Of a stretch of DNA of 64,000 nt, positions 39,646 through 49,279 are shown one piece after another (the first letter of the stretch is position 1; each line of letters opens with the position of its first letter). The notes beneath the pieces are model-generated. The model ran no database searches. It worked only from the letters and a program-made list of their open reading frames with translations, and was not told the DNA's origin. Where the stretch lies: the NCBI RefSeq assembly GCF_009834545.1, contig NZ_CP019427.1, positions 1,261,001 to 1,325,000 on the forward strand, given 5' to 3'. The position numbers and the translations under genes were made by a program. This DNA is from Pseudomonas sp. S04. Its GTDB lineage: Bacteria; Pseudomonadota; Gammaproteobacteria; Pseudomonadales; Pseudomonadaceae.

Positions 39646-42287
39646 CAGCGTTTCACCAATCCAGTCAAGCCGCCCGCAATCAGGGCGGCGGTATCGGCCA
39701 GTGCCACCAGCGGATCGAGTCCGGCGGGCACGGCCATGTAACGAGGTTCCCAGTCAGGCTGGAACTTGTCTTTGAAGCGGCGCAGCCCCTGGAAATTGTA
39801 GAGCTGCTCGCCCCGGCGAAACACCATTGAGCCGAGGCGCTGGGTCAGTGGCGCGCCACGCCGGGGTTGCAAGCCCGACAATGGCACCATGCCCAGGCTG
39901 AAGCGTGCATAGCCGTGGTTCTTATAATGCTGAATCAGGCCGACCATCATGAATTCCATGGTCAACTTGGGGGCGTCCGGGTGCGCGCGCATCAGGTCGA
40001 GGCTGGCCAGGTCGTGGCTGTAGGTCTCGAGCAGGTTGGCAAATGCCACCGGGCGCCCCTCAAAACGAATGATCGCAATGCGAAAGTGCTTCAGGTAGTC
40101 ATCGCTGAAGCGGCCCAGGGAGAAGCCTTTCTCGCGCACGTTCTTGCCGGTGAGCCAGGCATCGGAAATCACTTTCAGCTCGTCCATCGGCGCCTGGCCG
40201 GGCTCGTGGATTTCCAACGACAGGCCATCACGGGTGCCGCGGTTCCAGGTGTAGCGCAGGTCCTTCATCTCCTTGCCCTTGGCTTCGAGGTCAAAGCGCA
40301 GCAGGTCGACCCGCGCCTCTTCGCCGAGCTTGATGGCGGTCAGGCCGATGTCCATGTAGTAGGGCAGGTTTTCTGCGCGCACCTGATAAAACACCGGGCG
40401 GGCGTGATGCAGGTCGCAGAGGTCGCGGAACTGCCAGATCATCTCGGCACGCTGCTGCGGCTGGCCGATCGGGTCGTACAGGGCAACCAGGCTGCGGCCG
40501 CGCCGGGCATACATCAAGAAGGCGTCGCCGTTGGGGTGGAACAGCAACGCCTTGTCCCCGGTCAGGGCCAGGCCGCCGTCCGGTTGGGCCGAGGCCATCA
40601 GGATCTTCTGCGCTTTTGCCAGGTCAGTGGCGTCGGGCAGGTCAATGGCCGGGCGGGCAGTGCGCAGCAGCCAGGTCAGCGACACCACCACCAGCAGCAC
40701 CGCGGCACCGAGCAGCGAACGCAAGCCGCGCGGTGCATCGGAATCCAGGGTGAACTGCCACCATAGTTGGTGGCTGTAGGGCACATCCTGGTAGGCGAAT
40801 AGCAGCAGCCAGATCGACGCAGCCAACACGCACACGCTGGCCACCAGGTACAGCGGCGAGAAGGGCAGTTCGGTCAGGCGACTGGGGCGATAGAACGAGC
40901 GGCGGAAGATCGCCAGCAGGCTGGCCGTCAGGATCAGCAGGCTGGCTTCTTCCCAGTCAAAGCCCTTGAGCAGCGACAGCAAGGCACCGGCCAGCAGCAG
41001 CACGGTGGTGAGCATCCAGGCGGCCGACAGGCGCCGGCGCAGGCCCTGGGCCAGCAACAGGCACAGTACGCCGATCAGGCTGGCGCCGAAGTGCGAGGCG
41101 TCGATCAGGCGATGGGGGATCAGAAAGCCGATGTGTTCCAGGCGGGTGTCGATCTCCGGTGTGGCGCCGGAAAACAGCAGGACCACCCCAGACAGGAACA
41201 CCAGCACCGCGAGCACCGGCGCGGCGAGGCCGGAAGCGGTGCGCAGCGCCTCACGGCTGTTGAACAGGCGTTGGGCCTCATTGATCAACAGCAGCAGGCA
41301 GGCCACCAGCATTGGCAGGATCACATAGATCAGGCGATACAGCAGCAGGGCGGCGGCCAGCGGCGCGGCGCCGAGCTTGTCGGCAAAGGCTGCCAGCAGA
41401 ATGGCCTCGAACACGCCTACGCCACCGGGCACGTGGCTGAGCACGCCCGCGGCCAGGGCCAGCAGGTAGACCAGCAGGAATGCACCGAATGGCGGGGTTT
41501 CCGGCAGCAGCAGATACAACACGGTGGCAGCCGCGGCGACGTCGAGCGCGGTGATGATCAGTTGCAGGAAGGTCAGGCGCCGGCCCGGCAGGCGCAGGGT
41601 GCGGCGCCCGGCACGCACCAGCAGGTTGTCCGGGTAGGGTTGCTCGGGCAGGCGCCGCCGGTAGATGCCAATCGCCAGGACCGCACAGAGCAGCAGCACG
41701 GCAATTGCGATGCCGCCCAGCAGGGCCTCGGACAAGTGCAGGGCGGCAGAGGCGGCCGGCAGGTTGCTCAGGGTCGCCAGGGCTGCCAGCGGGGGCAGGG
41801 CGCAGCCCAGGGACAGGCTGGCAAACAGGGTCATGTGGGCGACTTCCGAAGCCCCGAGGCCGTGACGCGCGTAGAGCCGGTAACGCACCGAGCCCCCCGA
41901 GAGCAATGACAGGCCTATGGCGTTGCCAATGGCAAATGCGCTGAAGCCGCCGAACATCAGGCTGCGGGCCGGTAGGCTTACACCGGCATAGCGCGATGCC
42001 GACCACTCATAGCCGAGCAGGATGATGAAGCCGACGATCGTTGCACCCAGGGCGCCGAGCAAGGCCGGTTGTGGCACTTGCAGGATGGAGTCATGCAGGG
42101 CGTAGAGATCCAGTTCGCTTAATAGATGGCGACAGGCAATCAAGGCAATCGCGAACAGCAACAAGGTCACGGCCAGGCCGATGGGCTGGCGGTACTTGCT
42201 GAGCAGATCCAGCCAATGCAGGCGTGTGGCTTTGATCGGTTGGGTCGCAGTGACGGTGTCTTGTGAATCAGACGAGTTGGCGCGCAT
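39645..42287 (-). CDS. mprF: Aminoacyl-phosphatidylglycerol synthase/flippase MprF
   Basis: MprF transfers an amino acid (alanine in P. aeruginosa PA0920) from charged tRNA to phosphatidylglycerol and flips the product, lowering surface charge against cationic peptides and acid. The 880-residue protein has an N-terminal flippase part with about 14 membrane segments (first at 30-52, PIGLAVTLLLFAIALIAC) including GGVGVFEAILL, and a C-terminal DUF2156 synthase domain (about 540-850) with GNAT-like folds and KLTMEFMMVGLIQHYKNHGYARFSLGM in outline. The ATG at 42287 is chosen; a TTG precedes it directly. Length is as expected. Confidence 0.92.
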   Translation of the reverse strand: MRANSSDSQDTVTATQPIKATRLHWLDLLSKYRQPIGLAVTLLLFAIALIACRHLLSELDLYALHDSILQVPQPALLGALGATIVGFIILLGYEWSASRYAGVSLPARSLMFGGFSAFAIGNAIGLSLLSGGSVRYRLYARHGLGASEVAHMTLFASLSLGCALPPLAALATLSNLPAASAALHLSEALLGGIAIAVLLLCAVLAIGIYRRRLPEQPYPDNLLVRAGRRTLRLPGRRLTFLQLIITALDVAAAATVLYLLLPETPPFGAFLLVYLLALAAGVLSHVPGGVGVFEAILLAAFADKLGAAPLAAALLLYRLIYVILPMLVACLLLLINEAQRLFNSREALRTASGLAAPVLAVLVFLSGVVLLFSGATPEIDTRLEHIGFLIPHRLIDASHFGASLIGVLCLLLAQGLRRRLSAAWMLTTVLLLAGALLSLLKGFDWEEASLLILTASLLAIFRRSFYRPSRLTELPFSPLYLVASVCVLAASIWLLLFAYQDVPYSHQLWWQFTLDSDAPRGLRSLLGAAVLLVVVSLTWLLRTARPAIDLPDATDLAKAQKILMASAQPDGGLALTGDKALLFHPNGDAFLMYARRGRSLVALYDPIGQPQQRAEMIWQFRDLCDLHHARPVFYQVRAENLPYYMDIGLTAIKLGEEARVDLLRFDLEAKGKEMKDLRYTWNRGTRDGLSLEIHEPGQAPMDELKVISDAWLTGKNVREKGFSLGRFSDDYLKHFRIAIIRFEGRPVAFANLLETYSHDLASLDLMRAHPDAPKLTMEFMMVGLIQHYKNHGYARFSLGMVPLSGLQPRRGAPLTQRLGSMVFRRGEQLYNFQGLRRFKDKFQPDWEPRYMAVPAGLDPLVALADTAALIAGGLTGLVKR

Positions 42288-42523
42288 CAATCACCTCTTG
42301 GATTGTGCGCGACAGGATGGGGGTATCCAGCCAAGTTACCAATCCCTGTAGTAAAAAATAGTTACAAATACTGACGCCTGCCATTGAGCCTTGGCGCGTG
42401 GGCGCGATTCAACGCTGGAAGGGTCGCCTGCGATTGAGCATAGCTTGATGGATCTGGGAGGGCGGCAAAGGTTCGCAGTACCTTGCCAGGCCATTGTTGC
42501 GAAAGGGCTTTTTCTGCAGATAC

Positions 42524-42555
42524 AAAAAAGGCCACTCTTTCGAGTAGCCTTTTTT
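42524..42555 (-). terminator. Terminator of tRNA-fMet copy 1
   Basis: On the minus strand AAAAAAGGCTACTC pairs with GAGTGGCC and TTTTTT follows; it lies 6 bases after the tRNA 3' end. Confidence 0.8.
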
Positions 42556-42561
42556 GATGTT

Positions 42562-42638
<77 letters not shown>

Positions 42639-42820
42639 TCTGTGTGGCGGCATTCTACAGAGGAACGCCGGGGTGTCAACCGTTAATCGTGGATTGGGTC
42701 AAATAAACGTAAATTGCCCTGGAAAGACGCGGGGGCTGCACTTAAGTGTCAGAAGCATAACGAGAATTTGTCGCGTCTCGGTTATGTCTTCAAAGGCTGT
42801 GGGCAAAAACACCCACGCAC

Positions 42821-42852
42821 AAAAAAGGCCACTCTTTCGAGTAGCCTTTTTT
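42821..42852 (-). terminator. Terminator of tRNA-fMet copy 2
   Basis: Same hairpin and T-run as in copy 1. Confidence 0.8.
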
Positions 42853-42858
42853 GATGTT

Positions 42859-42935
<77 letters not shown>

Positions 42936-43151
42936 TCTGTGTGTCGGCATTCTACAGAGGATCGCTGGGGTGTCAACCGCTAACTGAGAAAAATCTGTTC
43001 CTGTTCAAGCGCTTAGCGCTTATGCGGGAGATGCCTGGAGGGCTGCAGGGCTTGCCCCGTAAGGCTCTCAGCTCTATTGATGGTCTGATTTCGATTAATA
43101 AAATAAATCCATCCTGGCGCTATTGTCTGCTGTAACAGAAGATTAAAAGCA

Positions 43152-43167
43152 CTGGTGCTATATACAG
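43152..43167 (+). promoter_or_regulatory. LexA (SOS) box of dinB
   Basis: CTGGTGCTATATACAG fits CTG-N10-CAG, with a right half (TATATACAG) equal to the E. coli consensus. It lies 67 bases before the dinB start. Confidence 0.8.
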
Positions 43168-43233
43168 GTGTCAGTGAGATACTGGTGATCTGACTGATAT
43201 TTGTCCTTTTTCCTTCAGCGAACACCGCCTTTT

Positions 43234-44295
43234 ATGACTCAACGCAAAATCATTCACGTCGACTGTGACTGCTTTTATGCAGCCATCGAGATGCGTGACG
43301 ACCCAACGCTGGCCAGTAAACCGCTGGCGGTGGGTGGTTCCGCGGATCGGCGGGGGGTGATTGCGACCTGCAACTATGAAGCCCGGGCCTATGGCGTACG
43401 GTCGGCAATGTCTTCGCGCCATGCGTTGAAGCTGTGTCCGGACCTGGTCATCGTCAAGCCGCGCATGGACGCTTACCGCGAGGCATCCAAGGAAATCCAG
43501 GCGATCTTTCGTGACTACACCGACCTGATCGAGCCGTTGTCGCTGGATGAGGCTTACCTGGATGTGTCCGACTGTGGGCATTTTGCCGGCAGCGCCACGC
43601 GGATTGCCCAGGACATCCGCCGGCGCGTCTCCAATCAGTTGCACATCACGGTGTCGGCCGGGGTGGCGCCAAACAAGTTTTTAGCAAAAATCGCCAGCGA
43701 CTGGAAAAAGCCCAACGGACTGTTCGTGATCACGCCGGATCAGGTCGAGGATTTTGTCTCACAGTTACCAGTGAGCAAGTTGCATGGCGTCGGTAAGGTC
43801 ACGGCGGACAAGCTGGCGCGCCTGGGTATCGTCGATTGCCTGCAACTGCGCGAGTGGAACAAGCTGGCGCTGGTGCGTGAATTTGGCAGTTTTGGCGAGC
43901 GCTTATGGAGTCTGGCTCGTGGGATTGATGAGCGGGCAGTGCAAAACGACAGTCGCCGGCAATCGGTGAGCGTGGAGAATACCTACGATGTCGACCTGCC
44001 CGACCTGGTCAGTTGCCTGGACAAGCTGCCCGAGCTGCTGGAAAGCCTGAATGGACGCATGGCGCGCATCGACAGCAGTTACCGTCCGGGCAAGCCGTTC
44101 GTGAAGGTCAAGTTCCATGACTTTACCCAGACCACCCTGGAACAGGCTGGGGCAGGGCGTGACCTGGGCAGTTATCAGCTGTTGCTGACTCAGGCGTTCA
44201 ATCGGGGTGGCAAGCCGGTGCGGTTGTTGGGGATTGGCGTGCGATTGCAGGATTTGCGCGGTGGGTTCGAGCAGTTGGACCTGTTCGGGCGCTAG
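43234..44295 (+). CDS. dinB: DNA polymerase IV
   Basis: DinB is a Y-family translesion polymerase induced in the SOS response. The 353-residue protein has the catalytic N-terminal block KIIHVDCDCFYAAIE (metal-binding Asp10 and the steric-gate aromatic pair FY), the second metal site in LSLDEAYLDVS, the HhH region SKLHGVGKVTADKLARLGI and a little-finger domain. The C-terminus ends QLDLFGR, which resembles the QLxLF beta-clamp binding motif. The ATG at 43234 is chosen; an upstream frame extension lacks conservation. An SOS box precedes it. Confidence 0.96.
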   Translation: MTQRKIIHVDCDCFYAAIEMRDDPTLASKPLAVGGSADRRGVIATCNYEARAYGVRSAMSSRHALKLCPDLVIVKPRMDAYREASKEIQAIFRDYTDLIEPLSLDEAYLDVSDCGHFAGSATRIAQDIRRRVSNQLHITVSAGVAPNKFLAKIASDWKKPNGLFVITPDQVEDFVSQLPVSKLHGVGKVTADKLARLGIVDCLQLREWNKLALVREFGSFGERLWSLARGIDERAVQNDSRRQSVSVENTYDVDLPDLVSCLDKLPELLESLNGRMARIDSSYRPGKPFVKVKFHDFTQTTLEQAGAGRDLGSYQLLLTQAFNRGGKPVRLLGIGVRLQDLRGGFEQLDLFGR

Positions 44296-44302
44296 AAAGT
44301 AG

Positions 44303-44325
44303 TCGCGGGCAGGGCTTGCCCGCGA
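44303..44325. repeat. Single REP-like palindrome between dinB and a lipoprotein gene
   Basis: TCGCGGGCA-GGGCT-TGCCCGCGA is a 9-base inverted repeat lying between convergent genes. It lacks a T-run but may stop or stabilise transcripts. Confidence 0.7.
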
Positions 44326-44337
44326 ACATTTGCGGTA

Positions 44338-45291
44338 CTAATTGACGCCCGGATCCGCCACCAGGCGCCCGGCATCCTTGGTCAGCGACTTGAGGAACTC
44401 ACTCTGCAACTCGGGATCGTTGCGGGTCAGTTCGATCAGGCTCTGCTCCAATTCGCTGGCCTCTTCTTCCAGGCCCAGTTCCGACAGGCGCTTGACCCGG
44501 TGCACCCACTGGCTCACTTCGTCATCTTCGAGGTCGTCGTAAATCAGTTCGTGGGCTTCCAGCAGCTTGCCGCGCAAATTGCCGCTGATGGCCAGCGAGG
44601 AATCGCTGTGCACGTCATCCTGGGCGTCTGCGACAGAAATCTGCAGCTTGCTGATGCGGCTCAGGTCATGTTCGGAGAACGGACTGTCCAGCAGGTTCAA
44701 GCGCAGCACGCCATTGCGGTCGGTGGTGAGCTCGAAGGTCTGCTTGCCGGTCTTGACCTCTACCGGGCGTTCGCTCCAGGGCAGGCTTGAGTATTCCGTG
44801 CGTTTTTCCCGCTCGACTTCATCAATGCCCGCCAGGTTCTGTTGCGCCCGACCGTGGGACTGCACGTTCATGAACGGGTTGAGCCCGGCAAAACCGTAGC
44901 TGATCCAGTCCTTGGTGACGCTGTCCGGCAGGTTGCCGAGGGCAAACACGTTGACCACGTTGGCGCCGACGCCTGCCACCACTGCGACCGCGCCCAGCGG
45001 AATCTCATAGACCTCCCGCCAGGGTTGGTAAGGCGTGTAGCGGTCGTAGCGCCGCGTGACTTCGAACTCGGTGACTTCGAAGGTCTTCTGTTCATGAATC
45101 CGCACTCGGCGTTGCGGCAGCTCAAGCACCTTAGGCTCACCGACATCGATCTGCAGGCTGTGATCGAGCAGTTTGCGCTCGATACGTTCCTCGTGCTCGC
45201 TGCGCTGTGACATTTGATTGGCACAGCCGCTGAGCAGCAGGGTGCTGCACAGGGCAGCACCACCGAGGCTTAAGGTGTTTCGCTTGAACAT
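44338..45291 (-). CDS. Uncharacterised lipoprotein, 317 residues
   Basis: The protein begins with a lipoprotein signal peptide (MFKRNTLSLGGAALCSTLLLSGC, lipobox LLSGC with Cys at about 23). A charged region with RVRIHEQKTFEVTEFEVTRRYDRYTPYQ follows, then a hydrophobic stretch (about 98-118, IPLGAVAVVAGVGANVVNVF) and a long acidic helical C-terminus (SELGLEEEASELEQSLIELT). I do not recognise the family; the gene lies between dinB (convergent) and proS (same strand, 17 bases from its stop), which suggests transcription after proS. Confidence 0.8.
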   Translation of the reverse strand: MFKRNTLSLGGAALCSTLLLSGCANQMSQRSEHEERIERKLLDHSLQIDVGEPKVLELPQRRVRIHEQKTFEVTEFEVTRRYDRYTPYQPWREVYEIPLGAVAVVAGVGANVVNVFALGNLPDSVTKDWISYGFAGLNPFMNVQSHGRAQQNLAGIDEVEREKRTEYSSLPWSERPVEVKTGKQTFELTTDRNGVLRLNLLDSPFSEHDLSRISKLQISVADAQDDVHSDSSLAISGNLRGKLLEAHELIYDDLEDDEVSQWVHRVKRLSELGLEEEASELEQSLIELTRNDPELQSEFLKSLTKDAGRLVADPGVN

Positions 45292-45308
45292 GACTTCTCT
45301 ATCTGGTG

Positions 45309-47024
45309 TCAGCGGCGGATGCGAGCCTGAAGGAACGACAGTACGTCAGCGACCGGCAGCGCTTGCGGCTCGGCCTCGGTACGGCTCTTGTATTCCAGGT
45401 TGCCTTCGGCGAGGCCGCGATCACTGACCACGATCCGGTGAGGAATGCCGATCAGCTCCATGTCCGCGAACTTGATGCCCGGGCTGGTTTTCTTGTCGCG
45501 ATCGTCCAGCAGCACTTCGAAGCCGGCCGCAGTCAGTTCTGCGTAGAGCTTGTCGGTGGCTTCGCGTACCAGTTCGGTTTCGTAGCGCAGCGGTACCAGG
45601 GCAATCTGGAATGGCGCGAGGGTGTCGCTCCAGATGATGCCTTTTTCGTCGTTGCCCTGCTCGATGGCAGCTGCGACCACGCGGGACACGCCAATGCCGT
45701 AGCAACCCATTTCCAGGGTCACCGGCTTGCCGTTCTCGCCCAGCACTTCGCACTTCATCGCTTTGCTGTACTTGTTGCCCAGCTGGAAGATGTGCCCGAC
45801 TTCGATGCCGCGCTTGATTTCCAGGGTGCCTTTGCCGTCCGGGCTTGGATCGCCGGCCACGACGTTGCGCAGGTCGGCCACGGTTGGAACCGGCAGGTCG
45901 CGCTCCCAGTTGACGCCGAAGTAGTGCTTGTCGTCGATGTTGGCACCGATACCGAAGTCGCTCATCAGCTCCACCGAGCGGTCGATGATGATCGGCAGCG
46001 GCAGGTTCAATGGGCCCAGGGAGCCAGCGCCGGCGCCGATGGCGTCACGCAGTTCGGCGTCGCCGGCCATGACCAGCGGGCTGGCAACGCCAGGCTGGTT
46101 AGCGGCCTTGATCTCGTTGAGTTCGTGGTCGCCACGGATGACCAGGGCAACCAGCTTGCCGGCTTCTTCGGCGTGCACGATCAGGGTCTTGATGGTCTTT
46201 TCAATCGGCAGATTGAATTTTTCCACCAGTGCCGCGATGGTCTTGGTCTCTGGTGTATCCACCAGGCGCAGCTCTTCGCTTGGCGCAGGACGGGAGGTTT
46301 CCCGTGGCACGGCTTCGGCTTTTTCGATATTGGCTGCGTAGTCGGAGCCGTTGCTGAAGACGATGTCGTCTTCGCCGGATTCGGCCAGAACGTGGAACTC
46401 GTGGGAACCGGCGCCACCGATCGAGCCGTTGTCCGCCTCGACTGGACGGAATTTCAGGCCCAGGCGGGTGAATACGTTGCAGTAAGCCTGGTGCATGCGG
46501 TCATAGGTGACCTGCAGCGAAGGCTGGTCGGCGTGGAAGGAGTAGGCGTCCTTCATGATGAATTCGCGGCCGCGCATCAAACCGAAGCGTGGGCGGATTT
46601 CATCGCGGAATTTGGTCTGGATCTGGAACAGGTTGATTGGCAGCTGTTTATAGCTGCTCAACTCGTTGCGCATCAGATCGGTGATCACTTCTTCGTGGGT
46701 CGGACCGGCGCAGAAATCGCGGCCATGGCGATCCTTGAAGCGCAGCAGCTCAGGGCCGTATTCTTCCCAACGCCCGGATTCCTGCCACAGCTCAGCCGGT
46801 TGAGTGCTCGGCATCAACACTTCAAGAGAGCCGGCGGCGTTCATTTCTTCGCGAACGACCGCTTCTACCTTGCGCATTACCCGCAGGCCCATGGGGAGCC
46901 AGGTGTACAGGCCCGAGGCGAGTTTGCGGATCATGCCGGCGCGCAGCATCAGCTGATGGCTGATGACGACCGCATCGGAAGGCGTTTCTTTCTGTGTGGC
47001 GAGCAAAAATTGACTGGTGCGCAT
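45309..47024 (-). CDS. proS: Prolyl-tRNA synthetase
   Basis: ProS charges tRNA-Pro. The 571-residue bacterial-type (ProS1) enzyme has class II motif 1, motif 2 with [19 protein letters not shown] in outline (residues about 135-155), the inserted YbaK-like editing domain (about 230-400) that clears Ala-tRNA-Pro, motif 3 [17 protein letters not shown] and an anticodon-binding C-terminal domain. The ATG at 47024 gives [18 protein letters not shown], the standard start. Confidence 0.97.
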   Translation of the reverse strand: MRTSQFLLATQKETPSDAVVISHQLMLRAGMIRKLASGLYTWLPMGLRVMRKVEAVVREEMNAAGSLEVLMPSTQPAELWQESGRWEEYGPELLRFKDRHGRDFCAGPTHEEVITDLMRNELSSYKQLPINLFQIQTKFRDEIRPRFGLMRGREFIMKDAYSFHADQPSLQVTYDRMHQAYCNVFTRLGLKFRPVEADNGSIGGAGSHEFHVLAESGEDDIVFSNGSDYAANIEKAEAVPRETSRPAPSEELRLVDTPETKTIAALVEKFNLPIEKTIKTLIVHAEEAGKLVALVIRGDHELNEIKAANQPGVASPLVMAGDAELRDAIGAGAGSLGPLNLPLPIIIDRSVELMSDFGIGANIDDKHYFGVNWERDLPVPTVADLRNVVAGDPSPDGKGTLEIKRGIEVGHIFQLGNKYSKAMKCEVLGENGKPVTLEMGCYGIGVSRVVAAAIEQGNDEKGIIWSDTLAPFQIALVPLRYETELVREATDKLYAELTAAGFEVLLDDRDKKTSPGIKFADMELIGIPHRIVVSDRGLAEGNLEYKSRTEAEPQALPVADVLSFLQARIRR

Positions 47025-47153
47025 GGTAGGCCGTTGTCGGTTGCTGAAGACTAGAAATGACGGAGCATTGTACGGGCGAGATGTGCTGGCGTACAGGCGT
47101 GCGGTCCGTGGTGTCGCCCTGAGGCGGGGAAAGCCCCGCACCCCGGGCGTTTG

Positions 47154-48716
47154 TCAGGATTCTTCGAGGGTGCTGGTGTTCGTCACGGGCCCAGGTGTCG
47201 GGGTCGGACCTTCGCGCCGGCTTTCCTGGAACCAGTGTATGGCGATCAGGATCAGCGTCGGCACGCCGAGCAGGGCGGTGATGATGAAGAAGTCGTGATA
47301 GCCGAATTTTTCCACCATGACCCCGGTATAACCGCCGATCAGGCGCGGCAGCAGGAGCATGATCGAGCTCAGCAGAGCGTATTGGGTGGCGGAGAACTTC
47401 AGGTTGGTCAGGCTCGACAGATAGGCCACGAAGGCCGACGTCGCGAGACCCGAGCTGAAGTTGTCGAGCGAAATGGTGGCAATCAGCATCTGCAGGTTGG
47501 CGCCCATGTCGGCGAGCATCACGAACAGGATATTGGTGCCGGCCGACGCCGCGCCGCCGATGAACAGTATGGGCAGGATGCCGAAGCGCACGATCAGCAG
47601 GCCGCCCATGCCGGCACCCACCAGGGTCATGATCAGGCCGAATATCTTGCTGACACCGGCGATCTGGTCCTTGGTGAAGCCCAGGTCGATGTAGAACACG
47701 TTGGCCATGACGCCCATCACCGTATCGGACATCCGATAGGTAGCAATCAGCCCCAGCAGCAGGAATGCCTGCCAGCGATAGCGCATGACGAAGTCGTTGA
47801 TTGGCGTCAGCACGGGCGCCAGGCCGCGGCGGCCCATGGTCGAAAGGCACATGCCAGTGAGGGTGATGTAGAGAATGGCGCGCAGGAAGGCGCGGTCTTC
47901 GAGCAGCAAGTCGAGCAGGCTGGTGTCGCCGAACAGCACGCTGGCAAAGTCAGTGTTGTAGAGCTGGGTGCACATCGCCGGTACCGAGACCAGCAACACA
48001 ATCAGCACGAACACCGACGCCAGTTGGTGGACAAAACTGTAGCGTCCGGCGGACAGTTGGGTGCGCAAGGGTACGGGCGGTTCGCGCATGAACAGGCTGG
48101 TCAGCAACGCCGGGACCATCAACAGGCCAAACAGCACGTAGGTGCCGGTCCAGGCCGAGTGCTGGTAATTGAATCCGGTGGAGCCAAAGCCTTCGGCAAA
48201 GAATAGTGCGCCGGCAGTTGCCAGCAGGGCGGCCACCCGATAGCCGGACATATAGCTGGCGGCGAGGGCAGCCTGGCGCGTGTCGTCGGCGATTTCCAGG
48301 CGGTAGGCGTCGACGGCAATATCTTGGGTGGCCGAGGCGAAAGCCACCACCACCGCGATCGCGATCAGCCAGGACAGGTGTTTTTGCGGGTCGCAGAAGC
48401 CCATGCCGATCAGGCCGAGAATCACCAAAGCTTGGGACAGCACCAACCAGGAGCGACGACGGCCGAGCTTGCCGAGCAAGGGCAGGCGCCATTGGTCGAG
48501 CAGCGGCGACCACACCCATTTGAAGGCGTAGGCCAGGCCGATCAGGCTGGCATAGCCAATGGTTTCGCGGGCCACACCGGCCTCGCGCAGCCAGACGGAA
48601 AGCGTCGAAAATACCAGCATGTAGGGCAGGCCGGCGGCGAAACCCAGCAGCAACAGCACGAGCGTCGAGGGGCTGGCATAAGCGGCGAGCGCGGCGCGCC
48701 AGGTTTTACGGGGCAT
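47154..48716 (-). CDS. ampG: AmpG-type muropeptide permease (MFS)
   Basis: AmpG imports GlcNAc-anhydro-muropeptides from the periplasm for cell-wall recycling and indirectly controls AmpC beta-lactamase induction. The 520-residue protein has about 14 membrane segments; the N-terminus YASPSTLVLLLLGFAAGLPYMLV and the following LREAGVARETIGYASLIGLAYAFKWVWSPLLD in outline match AmpG. Related permeases (AmpP) are shorter. The gene shares its strand with proS, 129 bases away. Confidence 0.85.
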   Translation of the reverse strand: MPRKTWRAALAAYASPSTLVLLLLGFAAGLPYMLVFSTLSVWLREAGVARETIGYASLIGLAYAFKWVWSPLLDQWRLPLLGKLGRRRSWLVLSQALVILGLIGMGFCDPQKHLSWLIAIAVVVAFASATQDIAVDAYRLEIADDTRQAALAASYMSGYRVAALLATAGALFFAEGFGSTGFNYQHSAWTGTYVLFGLLMVPALLTSLFMREPPVPLRTQLSAGRYSFVHQLASVFVLIVLLVSVPAMCTQLYNTDFASVLFGDTSLLDLLLEDRAFLRAILYITLTGMCLSTMGRRGLAPVLTPINDFVMRYRWQAFLLLGLIATYRMSDTVMGVMANVFYIDLGFTKDQIAGVSKIFGLIMTLVGAGMGGLLIVRFGILPILFIGGAASAGTNILFVMLADMGANLQMLIATISLDNFSSGLATSAFVAYLSSLTNLKFSATQYALLSSIMLLLPRLIGGYTGVMVEKFGYHDFFIITALLGVPTLILIAIHWFQESRREGPTPTPGPVTNTSTLEES

Positions 48717-48759
48717 GGGCTGGAGTCTGCCTCAAAATTGCGGAAACAAAGCGCGCACT

Positions 48760-49113
48760 CTAACCGCTGTGCTCTACCGGACGCCAGCCATGGCGCTGAA
48801 TATCAACACGATTGTTCTGGATACTGATGCCCTCGGCTCGCAAGCGCGCGCGTTGTTCGTCGCCCGAGGGGGTGCCAACGGCCAGGCTGATACGTCCGCC
48901 TGCGCCGAGCACGCGGTGCCAGGGCAGTTTACTGTCGCCGGGCAATTGGCTCAGGGTGCGCCCGACCCAGCGCGCAGCCCGACCCAGGCCGGCCAGTTCG
49001 GCGAGTTGGCCGTAACTCACTACCTTGCCTTCGGGCACTTGGGCCAGGGTGAGGTAGAGTGCCGTTCGGCGGATTTGTGCCGGGTCCTGAGGTTGGTTCT
49101 CGCAGTCGCTCAC
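48760..49113 (-). CDS. Alkyltransferase-like protein (ATL)
   Basis: ATLs bind O6-alkylguanine in DNA and hand the lesion to nucleotide excision repair; they cannot dealkylate it. The 117-residue protein has the Ogt/AGT DNA-binding domain (SYGQLAELAGLGRAARWVGRTLS) but the active-site motif PCHRV reads PWHRV, with Trp65 in place of the acceptor Cys, exactly as in E. coli YbaZ. A GTG at 49113 is the start. No uvr genes are adjacent. Confidence 0.92.
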   Translation of the reverse strand: MSDCENQPQDPAQIRRTALYLTLAQVPEGKVVSYGQLAELAGLGRAARWVGRTLSQLPGDSKLPWHRVLGAGGRISLAVGTPSGDEQRARLRAEGISIQNNRVDIQRHGWRPVEHSG

Positions 49114-49279
49114 GTGTTGGGTTCCTTGACGGGCAGGCGCTGTACCGCTGGTAGAGTAAAGCGCCGATCACGCAATGATAAATGAACTCATCACAAATAC
49201 CCCGGTCAGTCCTTGCTCAGGCTTTCTCTATAGGGATAATGCCGCCTTTTTTTCGCGAACCTGAGGCTTGTCCTTGTTT

